From Manduca sexta (Eukaryota; Arthropoda; Insecta; Lepidoptera; Sphingidae), in the NCBI RefSeq assembly GCF_014839805.1, contig NC_051140.1, forward strand, positions 9,693,826-9,757,825: a stretch of 64,000 nt of DNA, in the 5' to 3' direction. The notes under the pieces are model-generated. The model searched no databases. It worked only from the letters and a program-made list of their open reading frames with translations, and was not told the origin of the DNA. Below are positions 25,565 through 39,082 of the stretch, one piece after another. The translations under genes and the position numbers were made by a program. The first letter of the stretch is position 1. Every line of letters starts with the position of its first letter.

Positions 25565-25595
25565 ATACTTTTGTCGTAATATATGACAAAAGTAT
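25565..25595. repeat. Perfect hairpin, 11-bp arms
   Basis: ATACTTTTGTC, a 9-nt loop, then GACAAAAGTAT. No flanking duplication. Function unknown. Confidence 0.5.
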
Positions 25596-27689
25596 GGGTA
25601 AAGCTCTTGTGGATCACAACATGTCCAATTAAAAATATTATGTAGGTGTATTAAGGTATGAAATCTGTCAATCTGTATAATTTATACCTCAGCTGACTCT
25701 CGATAAAAGAGGCAACGATAATGGAGCGGAAAATTCACCTTTTTAACCTATTTTATTAACGATGTAACGAGATGGTAAAAGGTCATTTTTATTGCGTTTC
25801 GTTTTATTGTTAGCGCAATATTTTTTATATTCCGACTATGTTTTCTTATAGCGTTATGTACTTATGTAATGCTTTATATGAAATCATTGTGTGTGAAGCC
25901 CGGTTTGTGTAAGCAAGTTAATAAATAACCACAATCTTGTCACCTGTCAAAGGAGTAGTTAGTTAGCGAGTCAGACGTTGATATGACGACTAAACGGCTT
26001 CTCTCATGCTGTTTATTGTGATGTTTTGAGAATCCTACCACGTTGTCTTCTGCTCCTCATAAGGGACATCCTAGACTGACGGCGCCATCAAAGATTGCGG
26101 GTGCGCGTTGAGGGACTGTTGTTGAGCTCTATACAAGTATTTTCGTTACTTAGAGCGACACCGAAACCGACGTCAATGTTGGTTGATGATCAAGTAGGTA
26201 ATGCGGGTTATTCGGAACTTCTTTCCATGCATAGGGGCTAGGCCCCCTCTAACCTGGTGAATGATTGCAATATGACATTACGTAGGGACGGTCTTAGTTG
26301 TCATTAGAATACTTCCTACCTTAGCATAGCCGTCAAAGATGTAATGGCGAAGCAGTCAAAGATTTATCGTTGATTTTGTTGTAGAGAATTGAACATTAAT
26401 TTGAAGTTAATTTTCAACTAATTTTTTTGCAATATTATTCCACAAGCGAGTCACTAGTGTTAAAATGTGGTGTAAATCTAGCTTACCGAGTTAATGTTAT
26501 ATTTAATTTGTTATCTGTGGAGCGTAACCTCATTTCAGTACAATTCTTCGTAATACGGAGAGAGCAATCCTCAGGAATCCTTCTTACATTGCGTAAGAAC
26601 TTTGTTTATGCGAGCAGTTCAACAAACGAAGGCCTGTTTAAATATTTAATTAGATTTCTTGATAATTGTACAAAGTTTGTAAGCCTTGATTGCGGTTTCT
26701 TATTAGAATAAAGTATCTTGCTCTGACGTCTAAGGTTGATAAATTTATATTATAACACATTTCTGGATTACATGCTGAATGTTGGTAATAACGCTCATTC
26801 ATGAAATTTAGGGGCAAAATTGTTATATTTATATTTTTATTTACATGGTTTTTAATTTGAAAAACATTTTAATATTTCATGTTTTTTTGTTACAGGTAAG
26901 TGAAAGCGAGGACAGTAAAAGCAAAAGTATATAAATATTTCAATCTTGTAGAAATGGTAAAGATTATTCACTAAACTAGTAAATACCTATGGCACTTATG
27001 CAGGTATCATATTTTTAATATCAAAGTATTAAAATTGTTATTCTTACAAAATTATTTCATAACTGGTAGAGCAATGAGTTCGAGGCATGTTATGAATTAA
27101 TGTGAGCGTATACGAGTATTACCTCGCCCATTCTTAAGACACGTTTCTATGAAAATGTTTTCACGCTGTAAACAAGTTTTTTACCGTCGTAATTTTAAAG
27201 AACCGGTGAAAGCCAACGACGCGACACCACGACGCTTGATCATAAAAATAGCTCTAGAGAAAATAGAATATGTTTGATTGCTATCACCACAACTTCTACG
27301 TATTTACAGAGGAATCTTTAATGTTTTCAACACTCGCATATTTATTACTTATGAATCATAGAAATGTGTAAACTTTACCCAATTATTGTATAACAAAATC
27401 ATATTTGCGTTAAAAATAAATAAAAGGTTTGTCGATTTATTAATGAAAGGAATCAAAGCTTTAAACACTGAAATGTATTTTTAATTTAAGTTGCGTTTAA
27501 AAGAGCGTACACGCAGTAAGTACTGTTAAAAATATTTTGTTTAATTTTTAAATTATACAACGAACTTTCGCTAACTCTGCGTAATATTTCACTATTTATT
27601 AATTTTTTTATATATTTAACAGCTTTAAAAATGCTGACTTGTAGCACTATTTGCTCTTTAAAGATATTCTATTACACTCATTATAGCCG
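25596..27689. other. Noncoding DNA with a moderately GC-rich stretch
   Basis: About 25940-26340 is less AT-rich and may be a decayed retroelement fragment, for example GATGTCCC and AGGAGCAGAAGACAACG on the - strand. I cannot assign a family. The remainder shows nothing recognisable. Confidence 0.35.
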
Positions 27690-28010
27690 CCTAAGCCTTA
27701 AGGCGAAACAGAATATAATAGGGCTTACATATTATTCCATCGCGTTGGCCGGCGGGCTGTTCCGTCGTGCTTGTCAACATGCCCGGCGGTTAATGTAACA
27801 CCAGTCGTGCTGCACAAACAAGCCGAAGCCGCTAGGCACAAAACCTACGGTTTGCCACCACCATATTGGTGCCTTGCTAAGTTCACGAGTATGCCATATT
27901 AAACAGAACTTAATAATATTGTTTTTTTTTTTAAGCAAGAAAAACCTCATCAGACGTCTTGGATGGAAAAATTCAGTGCCCACTTGTTCAGGGTAACCTC
28001 GGTATATAAT
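27690..28010. repeat. GC-rich island, possible retroelement fragment
   Basis: A sharp composition shift with GGCCGGCGGGCTGTTCCGTC, then a T-rich run (27919-27931) and CAGACGTCTTGG. The mix of a GC-rich body and a homopolymer tail suggests a truncated non-LTR element, probably - strand, but no target duplication was found. Confidence 0.3.
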
Positions 28011-29310
28011 ACAGAGTTGATATCTTCTTCATATTAACTAGCTTAACCAGATTTTAATAAAGTCTGGAAATTCTGTAACGTGCGATTAATGACACATAAG
28101 ACGAAGTTATGTCAATAGTTTTTAATTGAACTTGAAAGATGTTAAATGAGGCGAAAATTAAATGTTTTATTTAAATCCAACTATTCGAAAATATAAAGAA
28201 GGGGAAAGTTGTCGCCTCGCCTCAGTCAATTAAGCAAGAACGTCAATTGAAAACTTGTGGGTTTCGTTTATGTTAGTGAACCTGTCGACCAAAGAGTTTA
28301 CAGTCAACTGCTTACTATTAAGAGCTTTCAGTACGATTTTTAAATTAATTTATTTTACGTAAGTCACTAGATTTATGTAAAACGGATTAGAAAACATGTT
28401 ATCCAACACTTTAGTCATATCATAATTAACATTTCGTTGTTGCTGTTAGTAGTTCATCATATCGTTACTAAATATTATTACCGTTTTAATGCTGAGATAT
28501 AGGGTGGTGAAATTCTTAAATAATATTCTATAAAGCTCCTATATATTATCTAATATTTTGAATAGACCTTAATACAGATTTTATAATTTTCTATGTAGTT
28601 CAAAGAAATTATTTATACATAATATATTTTTAATCTTACAAATAATAGAACAGTAAGTCTCAACGTTATATTAGCTAACGCAAAATATATAATTATGTTC
28701 TTTACACAATTTAAATCTAAATCCATTGAGCTCCATATTTCGAAAGGAATGCCCCAGAGGGCTACTGTAATTAAAGCATTATAATTACAGAAACTATTTG
28801 TACAGGTTTATACAGGGAAGGGGCTGGCTATTGATTTAATCTCTCCCGTCTTCATTAATTAAGCCCGCCTTATACTTGCAAGATTAAATTATGCTCGAAA
28901 TGATTATAATATCGTTTTGAAAATCGATGCCGCAAAATACATTAAGGTTATTATGAAAATAAACAAGCACTTTGGGAATATCATTATGAAAATCCACAAC
29001 GTGCGTTGGGAGTATGTAAATTCTTTTGAAATTTGTTTTATTTAGACGTGCCGGATTTGTTTTATAACAATGTTATATGATTTGCGGTTTGCATTTATCT
29101 AATAGGGTTAATTAAAATGTGAATAATTAATTTAATGAACCTGGAATCGAAATGTTTTGCACGCGTTTAAACAGATAGATCACAAAGTTATTTTAATATT
29201 TGAGTAATTACATTAGATTTATTTGTTATAAAGTATACAGGTTGGTTTCCCCTGTGGAAGTCATAATATCTCAGCTCATATATTAGTATTTACAAAATAG
29301 AAGTTTAGTT
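28011..29310. other. AT-rich noncoding DNA
   Basis: No recognisable feature except small AT-rich hairpins, for example near 28767-28790. Confidence 0.5.
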
Positions 29311-29360
29311 TGCCGTATTATGTTTTATTTAATTAGAATTAAGTAAAACATAATATGGCA
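29311..29360. repeat. Near-palindrome, 24-bp arms and 2-nt loop
   Basis: TGCCGTATTATGTTTTATTT-AATT is followed after AG by its inverse (AATTAAGTAAAACATAATATGGCA) with two mismatches. A cruciform- or hairpin-forming site, or the collapsed ends of a deleted transposon. Confidence 0.65.
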
Positions 29361-29543
29361 ACATAGTTTCAGTATTGGACTAAGCTATATAAGTGGACGT
29401 ACAGTCAAATAGGTATAAATGGATAAGACTAAATGCATGCCTTACAAAGTAATTAGTATAGAAAGTCTTGTCAACGTACTCTATATTTTATATATTCTCT
29501 TTAGTGAAGTGATTTAAGGTCTACTGATCTATTAATCTATTAA

Positions 29544-29871
29544 TTATTAAGCGGCGATAGCCTAGTTGGTTGTGGAACGAACTACCGAGACGAATGTCCG
29601 CAGGTTCAAATCCCAAGGGAACACACCTCTGACTTATCTAAAAAAATAATATGTGTATTCTTTGTGAATTATCGTTCGCTTTAATGGTGAAGGAAAACAT
29701 CGTGAGGAAACCTGCATACCTGAGAAATTCTCTATAGGAATTTCGAGGGTGTGTGAAGTCTACCAATCCGCACTAGGCCAACGTGGTGGACTAAGGCCTA
29801 ATCCCTTTCAGTAGTAAAGGAGGCCCGTGCCCAACAGTGGGACAGTATATAATACAGGGTTGATGATGATG
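29544..29871 (+). mobile_element. tRNA-headed SINE, copy 2
   Basis: Its tRNA-like head holds GATAGCCTAGTTGG (A box) and AGGTTCAAATCCC (B box). A conserved body follows and then a GATGATGAT tail. The flanks share ATCTATTAA (29535-29543 and 29872-29880), with a second copy of that motif just upstream. Same family as 9031-9366 and 60515-60863. Only the head looks like a tRNA, so it is not a tRNA gene. Confidence 0.85.
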
Positions 29872-29880
29872 ATCTATTAA

Positions 29881-30200
29881 CATCAAATATTTTTTAAGAC
29901 AAGGAGATAACTTACAAATTCAAATCACTGCTTAACAATGTTCCTTTTTTATTTAAATGAAACAATATATCCCTAGCGTAATACACGTCCTTAATAAAAT
30001 TGTACATGAAGTGGTAGGCGGCAGTGGAGTGGGGGGTGTGTAAACATATCGTATGTTGTGAGCTTAATGGCGGTCGGTGTTGTTTGCGATCAGCCGCTAC
30101 TTAACATTAGTTACCCATGCCCGTATTATTAGACACGGTCTAAATTATTTCACCATTGTAATTTGAAGCTAATGAATTTTTTCCTATTTTGTGTCACGTA
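29881..30200. other. Noncoding DNA
   Basis: Moderately GC-rich words near 30010-30090 (GGCGGCAGTGGAGTGGGGGG) but no frame with splice support. Confidence 0.4.
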
Positions 30201-30204
30201 TAGT

Positions 30205-30305
30205 GTCGGGTTTTATGTGATGCCGCCCTCACCACCGCTTCTGCAACTCCTGCGAGCTATGATCGTACGGCACGTGTGACTCCGAGGATAGTTGCTCGGA
30301 GTCTT
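30205..30305. other. GC-rich exon-like patch, strand uncertain
   Basis: The + strand has a fair acceptor (TTTTCCTATTTTGTGTCACGTATAG across 30180-30205) followed by an open Ala/Thr-rich frame, but no clear donor. The - strand has a possible GGTG|GTGAGG donor near 30230. Evidence is too weak to call a gene. Confidence 0.2.
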
Positions 30306-33300
30306 TCTGGAATATCTTATCTAACAAAATAATTTATTAAAAAAATGTTTACGTAGTGTAACTTATAATAACAACGAAAATGTTTACTAAATAGTGGCTG
30401 GAAAACTGAAACAATATCAAAAACACTTTATTTAGTGATAAAAGCAGATAAATATTTAAATAAATACGTGGTGTTAGTAATATCCGATTATGAAATATGC
30501 AGTTCACTTTATTACATTAAAATTCCATTATTTGGACTGTGGGCGCGCTAACTGTTGGGCGCTTAAAGCAATATTGACTTTTAATTGTAAACACCATCAG
30601 TGTTATTGCGAACAATTTTATTTAGCAACCAGAATGAAAGTGAATTGTATTTATCCAAGCTTCTTCTTCCGTATTTCCAAAATAGATTAGTCAGGGAATG
30701 GATACTTAGATTCTATTTTTTGTTACCACTAGATACTATGCTGGTGTATTGTAAATTACAAACAACCTATTAAACCCGCTGAGTTAAAATGGCTAACCAG
30801 TTTTCTTAAATTGACCGTTTTATTTTGTAACCCTTTTGCGGATCAAGCCGTATAATATATTATTAAATATGTAACGACATGCATATCGAAAATTAATACA
30901 TGCATAGTCCATAGAGCCTAACCATATTTATCCGAATGCGAGAGAATTTTCGACAGATAAAATTTTCACTTGGATTTTTATGGTACTGCAGCATTCTCAA
31001 TCAAATTCTCAATCAAAACAGTATTTGTCGCTACGAACATGGAATTATGTCTATTATCCTATACTGCATTTTCGAGTAAAATAAACAGCTCTATATAATG
31101 ATGTGTTTATCTTTTTCCTTTCAGTCATTTTACAGTATGTAAAACTATTTATACATATATGTAATTGCAGCTGACCTGGTCACCTGGTCGTTCACAAGTG
31201 GGGAACGTGACGTAGCTTGGTCTTATGAATACGCACAGACTACGCGCCATAGACTATTGCAAGAGAAATTAAAGCGTTAAATGTTCTATAAAATGGCTCA
31301 ACGTTCAGAGTAATATGTCGGGGGTACAGAGTTGTTTGTAAGGCATTACTTGGCAGATAAGATAGCAACGGAAAGATATATGTATTATATATTTTATTGT
31401 CTCCGCCAGTTTGAAAACTTTTTCTTTAATTGTTGACTTTATTAGTAAATGATTTTTACATTTCGTAATATTAAATGGACTCATAATAATTAAAAACAAA
31501 CTTCGGGCCGTGGTTAAGTCCATGTATACATTTTAGTTAGACGGAGTAATGAAGCGATATTTAAATCTCCACGATTGTAGGAATTGTAGTAAGATAGGAT
31601 GTCAAGGTGTTATTACTGAGATTTGCTAGTTTATCTCTATCTGGTCAGCAATTGACACGTGTTTTCATTAATAACAATCAGTTAGAATGTTGATTTCTTA
31701 ACCTGGGATTCGAACTTAGCTTCATGGATTTCACAGTTGTGTGTTGTAGCTAGAGTAATGAAGTTGTACAGATAATTTGCAGAGATAAATGAATGGTTTT
31801 ATTTATTTATCGCTCCTAAATAAAATTATTTATATCTCAGCTAAGAGAAAACATATTTATTTAGCATCACAAAATGTTTCCAAGAAAATCGGGCTGCACA
31901 GGAAATTGTGACACTGAGCGTGAACAAATCTTTATTTATATAAATAAAGAAACTATCGGTGCTTCTTATATTTAAATTGTGCAATATTTATGGATGTTAA
32001 CAAATATATAGACGTATTCTGCTGGAACAAGTACCATGTATCATGTAATAATGAATAATGGACACATGCAATTTTAGTCATAAACAGCAAATTAGAAGAA
32101 ATCAACGATATCACATAAGTGATATTGTAATACGTATTGACTATTTCATTTCAGTCTTACGAGTCAAGAGTGAATATGATATTTAAAATTTAGAATATTA
32201 TGCACTACGTTAGCCCCTTTATTACATCCCAAAATTAGTAATATTGCTTGAAATACTGTCTTAACTAAAGAATCAGAACAAAGTACGGGGGTCTCCCAAC
32301 TCTGGGGAACTGGGGAAATACTTTAGATTGTGCAAACAATTTGTTCCAACTCAGTAATGAAATTTTTTAAAGCCTCATAAAATTTTAAGCTCTATTCTCT
32401 TATCCTTTGAATAATCTTCTATAAGGGTTAAATAGGTTTTAAATAAAAGTTTGTTCTATGATGAAGGCATCATTTTTGAAGTTAGAATTAATGTTGTGAA
32501 TGAATCTTGATATTGGTGTTCATACATCGAAATTTTGTCGTATCAGCATTCTTAAAATGCATCAAGAAGGTAATCGCTAACAAATATCCACTCATAAATT
32601 ATTTTCATTCAACTTTGATGTCGTTCATTTATCTGTTATTGTATAGATAACTAATGTATAACATGACCAATATACGGCTAAAAGATCATTTTCTAAAACG
32701 TATGTAAACAAAAAAATACAAGCTATAGAATCTGTCTAGTAGCTTACCCTTAAAACTAGGTATAAATATGAATAAAGTAAAAACAAATTATTACAAAAAA
32801 GACGTCTAAAAGTATTCTTGAGTTTTCAACAGGTAATTTATCATTATGCGTTCCCAGGAGTGGAAATATTAATTTTATTGTCATATTGTGTATTTAGTGT
32901 ATTCTAAATGTGTGCTACGTGAAATATTGAAATAAGCAAATTAAGAATATATGCAATAAAAGACAACGTAAAATCATAACCTAAACATACTCAATTTATA
33001 CTACCCAGCAAAACATTCAACACATCATTAATGATACGTCATATTGCATAAATATGAATATTTAATGAGTAATAACATTCAACGCCATTTATTTTGATGA
33101 ATATCCATGAAATAGTGGCTGTATCATTAAATGTACGTAATCTAGCGTAAACACATTCTTTGTTTACTGTTACTCGTTTACGTGGTTAACTTTTCATGTA
33201 AACAAATGGGCTATGGGTACATTTTTCCCGGCTTTAATCGAATCTGCATGAGAATCCACTTTATCACGGCGTCGTCCAACGCACAATACATTTTGACGTG

Positions 33301-34044
33301 GTTGGAAGCTCGTTGTTAAACACAGATTAACCGCATTACGTTAAAATAACAATCAAAAATGATAAAAATCGAAATATATTTGCTGCATTAGCATAGTAAG
33401 AATCGATAAGTCTTTTTGATCACCTGTTTTATTAGTCGCTTTTGTTTTGCTATTATTATTCAACATAGGCAAAATCACCATAAATAAACGGTGGCAGCCA
33501 TAACACAAAAAAGGAGAAGCGGTAATGCAAACACGTCACAATTATAATTATATCTTTGATACAATTGCATTGGTAGTCCGTTGTTTATATTGGAACTAGT
33601 GGTGAAATAACATTCTGGAAAAACACTTGTGATATTTCTTCAATTTCCTTAATTATACGTTAACCAGCGAGAAAATTATCTCTTTGGTTAGGTACTACAT
33701 TACCCGACAATTTCAGACGCCTTAGAAATACGCACTAACGGGTATATAATCATAAAATTATTATTGTGCATGCATTATATATTTGTTTATCATATGATTA
33801 TTTGGATACGTATTTACAGAAGTGTTTTTATATGAATTAGCTTGACTAACATAAAGCAAGTGAATATTGAAGTAGCGATGTATAGATAGTACCAATAAGA
33901 CATACTGAATTGAAGACTTAATTGTTTTCATAAATAGTCGAAAATGGCGGCAAAACTAAAATTATTACTGTTTCTAAATGATATTTCGTTGTACCAAGAA
34001 GGATCCAAAATAGCATTAATCTGTAGAATAGTTTCCCAGCATAC
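30306..34044. other. AT-rich noncoding DNA
   Basis: No supported gene over about 3.7 kb. CCTGGGATTCGAACTTAG at about 31700 resembles the complement of a tRNA B box and may be a SINE scrap. Confidence 0.5.
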
Positions 34045-34225
34045 GTGTTCCCTCCTTCCTACAACTTAGGGTCTTGCAAACGGAGCGTGAAGAAACAATC
34101 AAACAGGCCGGCATAACTGGGCCGATCATCCGGGAATGATCATCCCATGCCGGTCGACATGTTTTGGGTTTCTCTTCACTTATCATCAAATGAGACCACT
34201 TTTCCGTGCCATCGTGAAAAAAGGA
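34045..34225. repeat. Probable retroelement fragment
   Basis: CACTTATCATCAAATGAGACCACTTTTCCGTGCC (34177 onward, in parts) resembles the phrase 'cacttaccatcaggtgag..c.tttgcc' found in many lepidopteran non-LTR elements. The GC-rich run before it (CAGGCCGGCATAACTGGGCC) fits a repeat body. No ends are visible. Confidence 0.4.
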
Positions 34226-36864
34226 CTTCTTTTTTATTTCATGTTAATTTTATTTACATCTGGGCAAAGCCAGCAAGAACTGTGTGAGTGTATTGGTATA
34301 AAAATAATATTTATATATACGACTAGGTTCTTAATAATAAAAGACATTACTCTTTCAGACTCGTGACACTTGTTGAGTGAAGCAGCTTATAGCTTATCAG
34401 GGAGTAGCAGGTGCGCGTAACAAAGTGCAACTAAACAATTTACGTCTTACGAAGACTGATTTTGTTATGCTTACGGTCATAATAATTCATTAGCGTAGCA
34501 CTCCATTTGTATTTCGTGATTTATACGAAGTAATTCACTCGAATATGTTCTGTAGGATCAATTAGTCGGAAATGGTAACAAAGCCAATGACGTTCCGTCA
34601 CGTGTGAATTATTTTGTATGTATAATTTATTTGTAGCGTAAATTTTTTGTACACAATATATTTCTGATTTTTTGCGCTTTATATTTGCTACGTGTATAAT
34701 AAATGGTAGGTAATACGTGTGAAGTATTTTTCATCCCACAACACTTTATACATAAATAATAAGGGCATAAGTAGGTACTCAAATTTAAACATTTTAGTGT
34801 AGAGGATTGAACCTACATACTTTTGCTGTATAATTGGTTCATCACGCACTACAAATAGTTTTCTGAAATAGATAGTCGACGAATGCAAAAAATAATTGAT
34901 TCTAACTTTTAAATCGTCCATGTAATAGTTAATTAAAGCAATACTATTACAACAGGTAAACATGGTTTATGACTTTCAGTTTAATATGACTAGTACTAAG
35001 AGTTTATTTTCTGTTAAATAATTGAGAAACTGTACTAAATTGCTCGCTTTAAACTCGAGAGCGACAGCTGTTATTAGAGACAATGTTCACAGAAAGGGAT
35101 ACGTCCGTAGATTTTCAAGATTTCTCAGAAGCATTATTGCTTTCATGCCGCCGGTTTATTCTTCATCCTTTTCTTAGAACGACAACCGAATCAAAACAAT
35201 TTTGAATGAATAGCCATTGAAAAGTACTTGCGGATTCAGCACGCGCATAAAAATTAATGTGATTTCTATTTTCAGGGAAAACTGGAGATTTTTATGAGCA
35301 TAACTCAGTCCCGAAACGACAATAATAACTTGGGATCTGGAGCAGCGGGATCTTATTTGGTACGAGGGAATGCTTGTAGTTTGTACTTTCTTGTTTATTC
35401 CTACGGCTTCAGTTTCATTAATTACGTTTTCAATTTCCTTTGTTTCGTGTTTTATTTTTAACTCTTTGTTGTATTTCAAGAAATTTTGGCCAGCGTAGTA
35501 ATTTAATTGCTTGAAAAATATACCAATAAAAAAATTATATATATCAAAACTATAGTCATCCAGCTCGTATCAAGCGCTGCGTAGGTTTATAGAAGGGCTA
35601 TCAACTTTAGATATTTTGCTATTTATACCAATATTGTCAACATAAACACATAATAAGATTGTTTCATTGCAATATTTATTAAATAATGGAATGTACGATC
35701 CGTCCTAAGATTTAATAACACGTTTAAAGAGTATTTTATCATGTAAGGGTGTTAAATAAGCTCGTCTTTCCACGCTATCTAGCAACAAATTGGCTCATAT
35801 CAAAGCGGTGGGCGAATAAAACGAGTGTAAAAATTCTGTCTGCAGCTTTTTCAAAGTGAACAAATTTAAACGGATTATATTATAACACAAAATGCTAGTT
35901 CATTATTATAAACGAGCTAGAACAATATGTATGGGTGTTGTGATGTCTTACTCAGGGCTACTGCAAAAGAAAATACATGGTTGTCATCGTTGTACTAAAA
36001 GAGGAGGTAAGGAATATGTTGACAAACGTATCTTAATATTTCCATTGTGTTTGCATATTTGGGAATTCTGCCATGTAACGTAGACGTAAATAACCTATAT
36101 TGATCTAATTGGATGCGAGTGCAAACATTTCATCTCATCTAGGTTTATATTAACTATTATACTACACAAAATTGCACTGGTGAAGTTTATTATTATTTAA
36201 TTTAAACATTGAAGCTAGTTCCCAGGTGCGTACACTTTCAATGGTTCAATGTAGCACTTGGTAAGTTAGAAATTCTTAGCTTAAACCAATGGGTCAATGG
36301 AATGCTAAGCTGCTTCCAGTCACGTAGCACGACCAACTTTGCGTTATGCTTGGGGCTGTAGACGTTTCAATTCATAATACGTTCCAATATTCTATTTAGG
36401 TTCAAATTTAATATTTCTGTAAACAGAGACAGAGCGATAACCGCACTATGCCGCCGCTGACTAGTATTAACTTCGATGTTCAAGCTGATTGAACTCCAAC
36501 TATGCAAATTTAAATACTAATCAACTGAAACTATCTTGCCTGGATCATTACTTGGGTATCGTATTGATTAATTTCTGCTCGCCATTATGCTAGCGTTAAT
36601 TTTTTTTTATAAAAATTGTCTTTATTATGTTAATCAAAGAACGGGTTTACTTGTGAAGTTTCCTACACATCCGTTTAGCTGTTTCTGAGTTTAGTTCTAA
36701 CGATCATCCAAACGTTTTTATAAATTTTAGCGTCTATATATTATAGTAGCATAGTAGGCAATTGGATAAGACTTTAAAGGGTATCCAGATATTACAATAC
36801 ACTCCAAATAACCAAAATATTTGTACATAATAATAACACCTTCCCATAATTATATATTATTCCA
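34226..36864. other. AT-rich noncoding DNA
   Basis: No supported gene. Two - strand open frames (34688-34963 and 35174-35479) are AT-rich and lack splice or family support. Confidence 0.5.
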
Positions 36865-37125
36865 GTATTAGGAACGGCTTCCTCTCTTGAGGCGGTTTAG
36901 GCTTTAGTCCACCACGCTGGCTTAGAGCTGGTTGGCAAAATTTACACTGGAACATAATTTATTTTTGATAAGGGTCGCGCAATATCTCATCTGGATTTAT
37001 CATTCCAACATCAGTTTCCTCGTGTTCCGTATCGTCGCACAACATGCTCGCGGATTATCTTTCATCTCTGAGGGATAGGGTTAAGACCCTTCCTACTTTC
37101 CTTTAATCGTCTATCGCTAAATCGA
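36865..37125 (-). mobile_element. Old, decayed SINE copy
   Basis: GGCTTCCTCTCTTGAGGCGG and GGCTTTAGTCCACCACGCTGG match the body of the SINE family at 9031, 29544 and 60515, in - orientation. A later TTTCCTCGTGTTCCG matches the TTTCCTCACGATGTTTTCC phrase. The head is unrecognisable, and many changes show it is the oldest copy here. Confidence 0.55.
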
Positions 37126-37541
37126 AAAAATAAATAGATAACGCCGCACTTTACGCCTAAGGGTTTGGGTATGCTCCAATCCAAGTAAAAATAAGTGACA
37201 TTTTAAGTGTGAAAAAAGGAACTATTGAATTTAATTCATGGATGCCATACAGTTTGGTAGTAATGGAATGTTTATTATCTTGTTTGATGATTTCATATTT
37301 TAAACATTTTGATAGCGTCTAGTTTGTCTGCTGAATAATTTCAAACTTTAATGTTGTTATCAAACACGAGGAATAATAGATATTTAGGAAAATGGATGAC
37401 TATTTTATAGCTCACTTTGGGTTTGCTATTCTCTCGTCTAAACTAGTATAACTGAGCTTTAAAATAACAACACAAGTCATAAAATGTTATTGCAACTACC
37501 TTACAGCTGTTAGCAGCACGGATAGTACTTCGTCTGGGATT

Positions 37542-37928
37542 TCAATATCGAACAGACAGCGGGTGTATCAAAAATATCTTTTTAAACCTCTTAACAGCAA
37601 GTAAGCTAGCCGCGTCTTTTCTTTGAATTAAGCTCCACAGAACCCGTGCATTTACCAGTATATCTTCGATGATCTTTGTCAAACATTGGCCTATAACTAT
37701 CTTTACACAAATAATTTGTGTTGATGTACTACGACGGGAAAGAAGAACAATCCAACAAATGTATTTATTAATAGATACTAATGCTATTGTTACTAAAGTA
37801 ATGTATGGTATCCGCAATGATATGGAAACTGTCATTTTAAAGTCTACGTGGTTGAAGGGAAAAGATGACAATAGATGTAGAAGGCATGGCTTGAGGCCGA
37901 CCTTTATATAGTCGTAGGTACCGCACAA
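37542..37928 (-). CDS. Unrecognised 128-codon open frame
   Basis: The longest frame in the 37-kb area, on the - strand. A TATATAAAGG motif (complement near 37903-37912) lies inside the 5' part, upstream of an internal Met at about 37836. From that Met the product is about 97 residues, with a hydrophobic first half (TLVTIALVSI, YICWIVLL) that could span a membrane and a basic tail (VKRFKKIF). Just past the stop, another frame stays open (EIPDEVLSVLLTA) up to a GCT|GTAAGG donor-like site, so a frameshifted or spliced gene is conceivable. I do not recognise a family. Chance cannot be excluded at this composition. Confidence 0.25.
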   Translation of the reverse strand: MCGTYDYIKVGLKPCLLHLLSSFPFNHVDFKMTVSISLRIPYITLVTIALVSINKYICWIVLLSRRSTSTQIICVKIVIGQCLTKIIEDILVNARVLWSLIQRKDAASLLAVKRFKKIFLIHPLSVRY

Positions 37929-38264
37929 AATAAAATTTATGAACGATCACCCCATTTTCTTATTCTTCTATGTTATATTCCTTTTTACATTACCTATTGT
38001 ATGTACAGTATTCTTTACCTTATTGGTTTTACGACCTTTGTCAACCGTTCTTAGGAATACTTATTGCGGGTAGTGAGAGTCCTGAGCCCCGATCGATAAA
38101 GTTCACAGGAATGTGACCCCTTTGTTGCACAACAAACACCATCTTCTCTAACATTGTGTTTATTACATCGCTGTCTTTAATAAAGAACATCCTAAGGGAT
38201 AGTAATTTTTATTTATAAGCGATATAAAAATAGATATTTTTTTTACACGGTCATAACCTATACA

Positions 38265-38296
38265 TTTAACGCAATGTCAAAATGATCCTGTATATT
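38265..38296. repeat. Stray terminal-repeat fragment
   Basis: TTTAACGCAATGTCAAAATG and the following CCTGTATATTATGTT match the right terminal repeat of the larger element at 39083-39846. It is a detached end of the same family. Confidence 0.6.
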
Positions 38297-38336
38297 ATGT
38301 TGAATGTTGTAGCTCGTATGTATGATAGAAGGATAT

Positions 38337-38597
38337 TCTATATTACTAATAATATTAATATGAATGTTTGGATATTTCTTACGCTGAACGGCTTTAGATG
38401 GAATTTGGCGTACGAGTAGGTAATTTTTTGAATTAAATAAAGGCGAATTTATTTTCCGTTAAATAACCCACGTGGCAAATATTTGAATTATTAACCAGAT
38501 TTTTAAGTACTGATGGTGCTATGGAACGCTACAGAAATACAGGGATTTTTGTAGCGCTAAGATTTTTAATGTGGGCGAAGCCGCGAGCAACACCTAG
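38337..38597 (+). mobile_element. Non-autonomous Helitron, about 260 bp
   Basis: The 3' end GGGCGAAGCCGCGAGCAACA-CCTAG (CTAG 38594-38597, followed by T) is typical of the lepidopteran Helitron 3' hairpin end. The body has CTTACGCTGAACGGCTTTAG, and a likely TC start lies near 38337, although the base before it is T rather than the usual A. No coding capacity. Confidence 0.6.
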
Positions 38598-39082
38598 TCA
38601 TATAATGTGTAGTGGTTTGATTAAATCAGATAAGACAGGTTGACACATAAACTCTGTATCATTCTCTGTATAAGATATAAGCTACTTTTTATATTAGAAA
38701 ACGCGCAACGGTAGTTATACACAGGGCATAAGATGGTATGCTAACTGAATAAAACTATACAACATCTCAACTATAAAACCGTACGTCCATACGAAAATAA
38801 ATATGCATACGAATTAAGGATAGTGTTTTAAGCAATCTTTAAAAGAAATTTAGAACTGAAGAGAAAGCTATATGATTAGTATGTCCTATTCATTAGTGCA
38901 TCGTAGCATTACATAGTGTTGATATTCATTATTTACCTACATACTTCAATCCACCTCCATTAAAAATATTTCCAATTTGAACCATTCAAAATCATGTCAG
39001 CCCTCGAGCACAATATTTTTCTGTACTGTTTCGATGCAATATTTTATCTAAAACAATAAAAAAAGTTTATGCAAACACATAG

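Noticed and set aside
29550..29625. tRNA gene
   Set aside because: A and B boxes are present, but the cloverleaf does not close and the sequence continues into a SINE body with target duplications.
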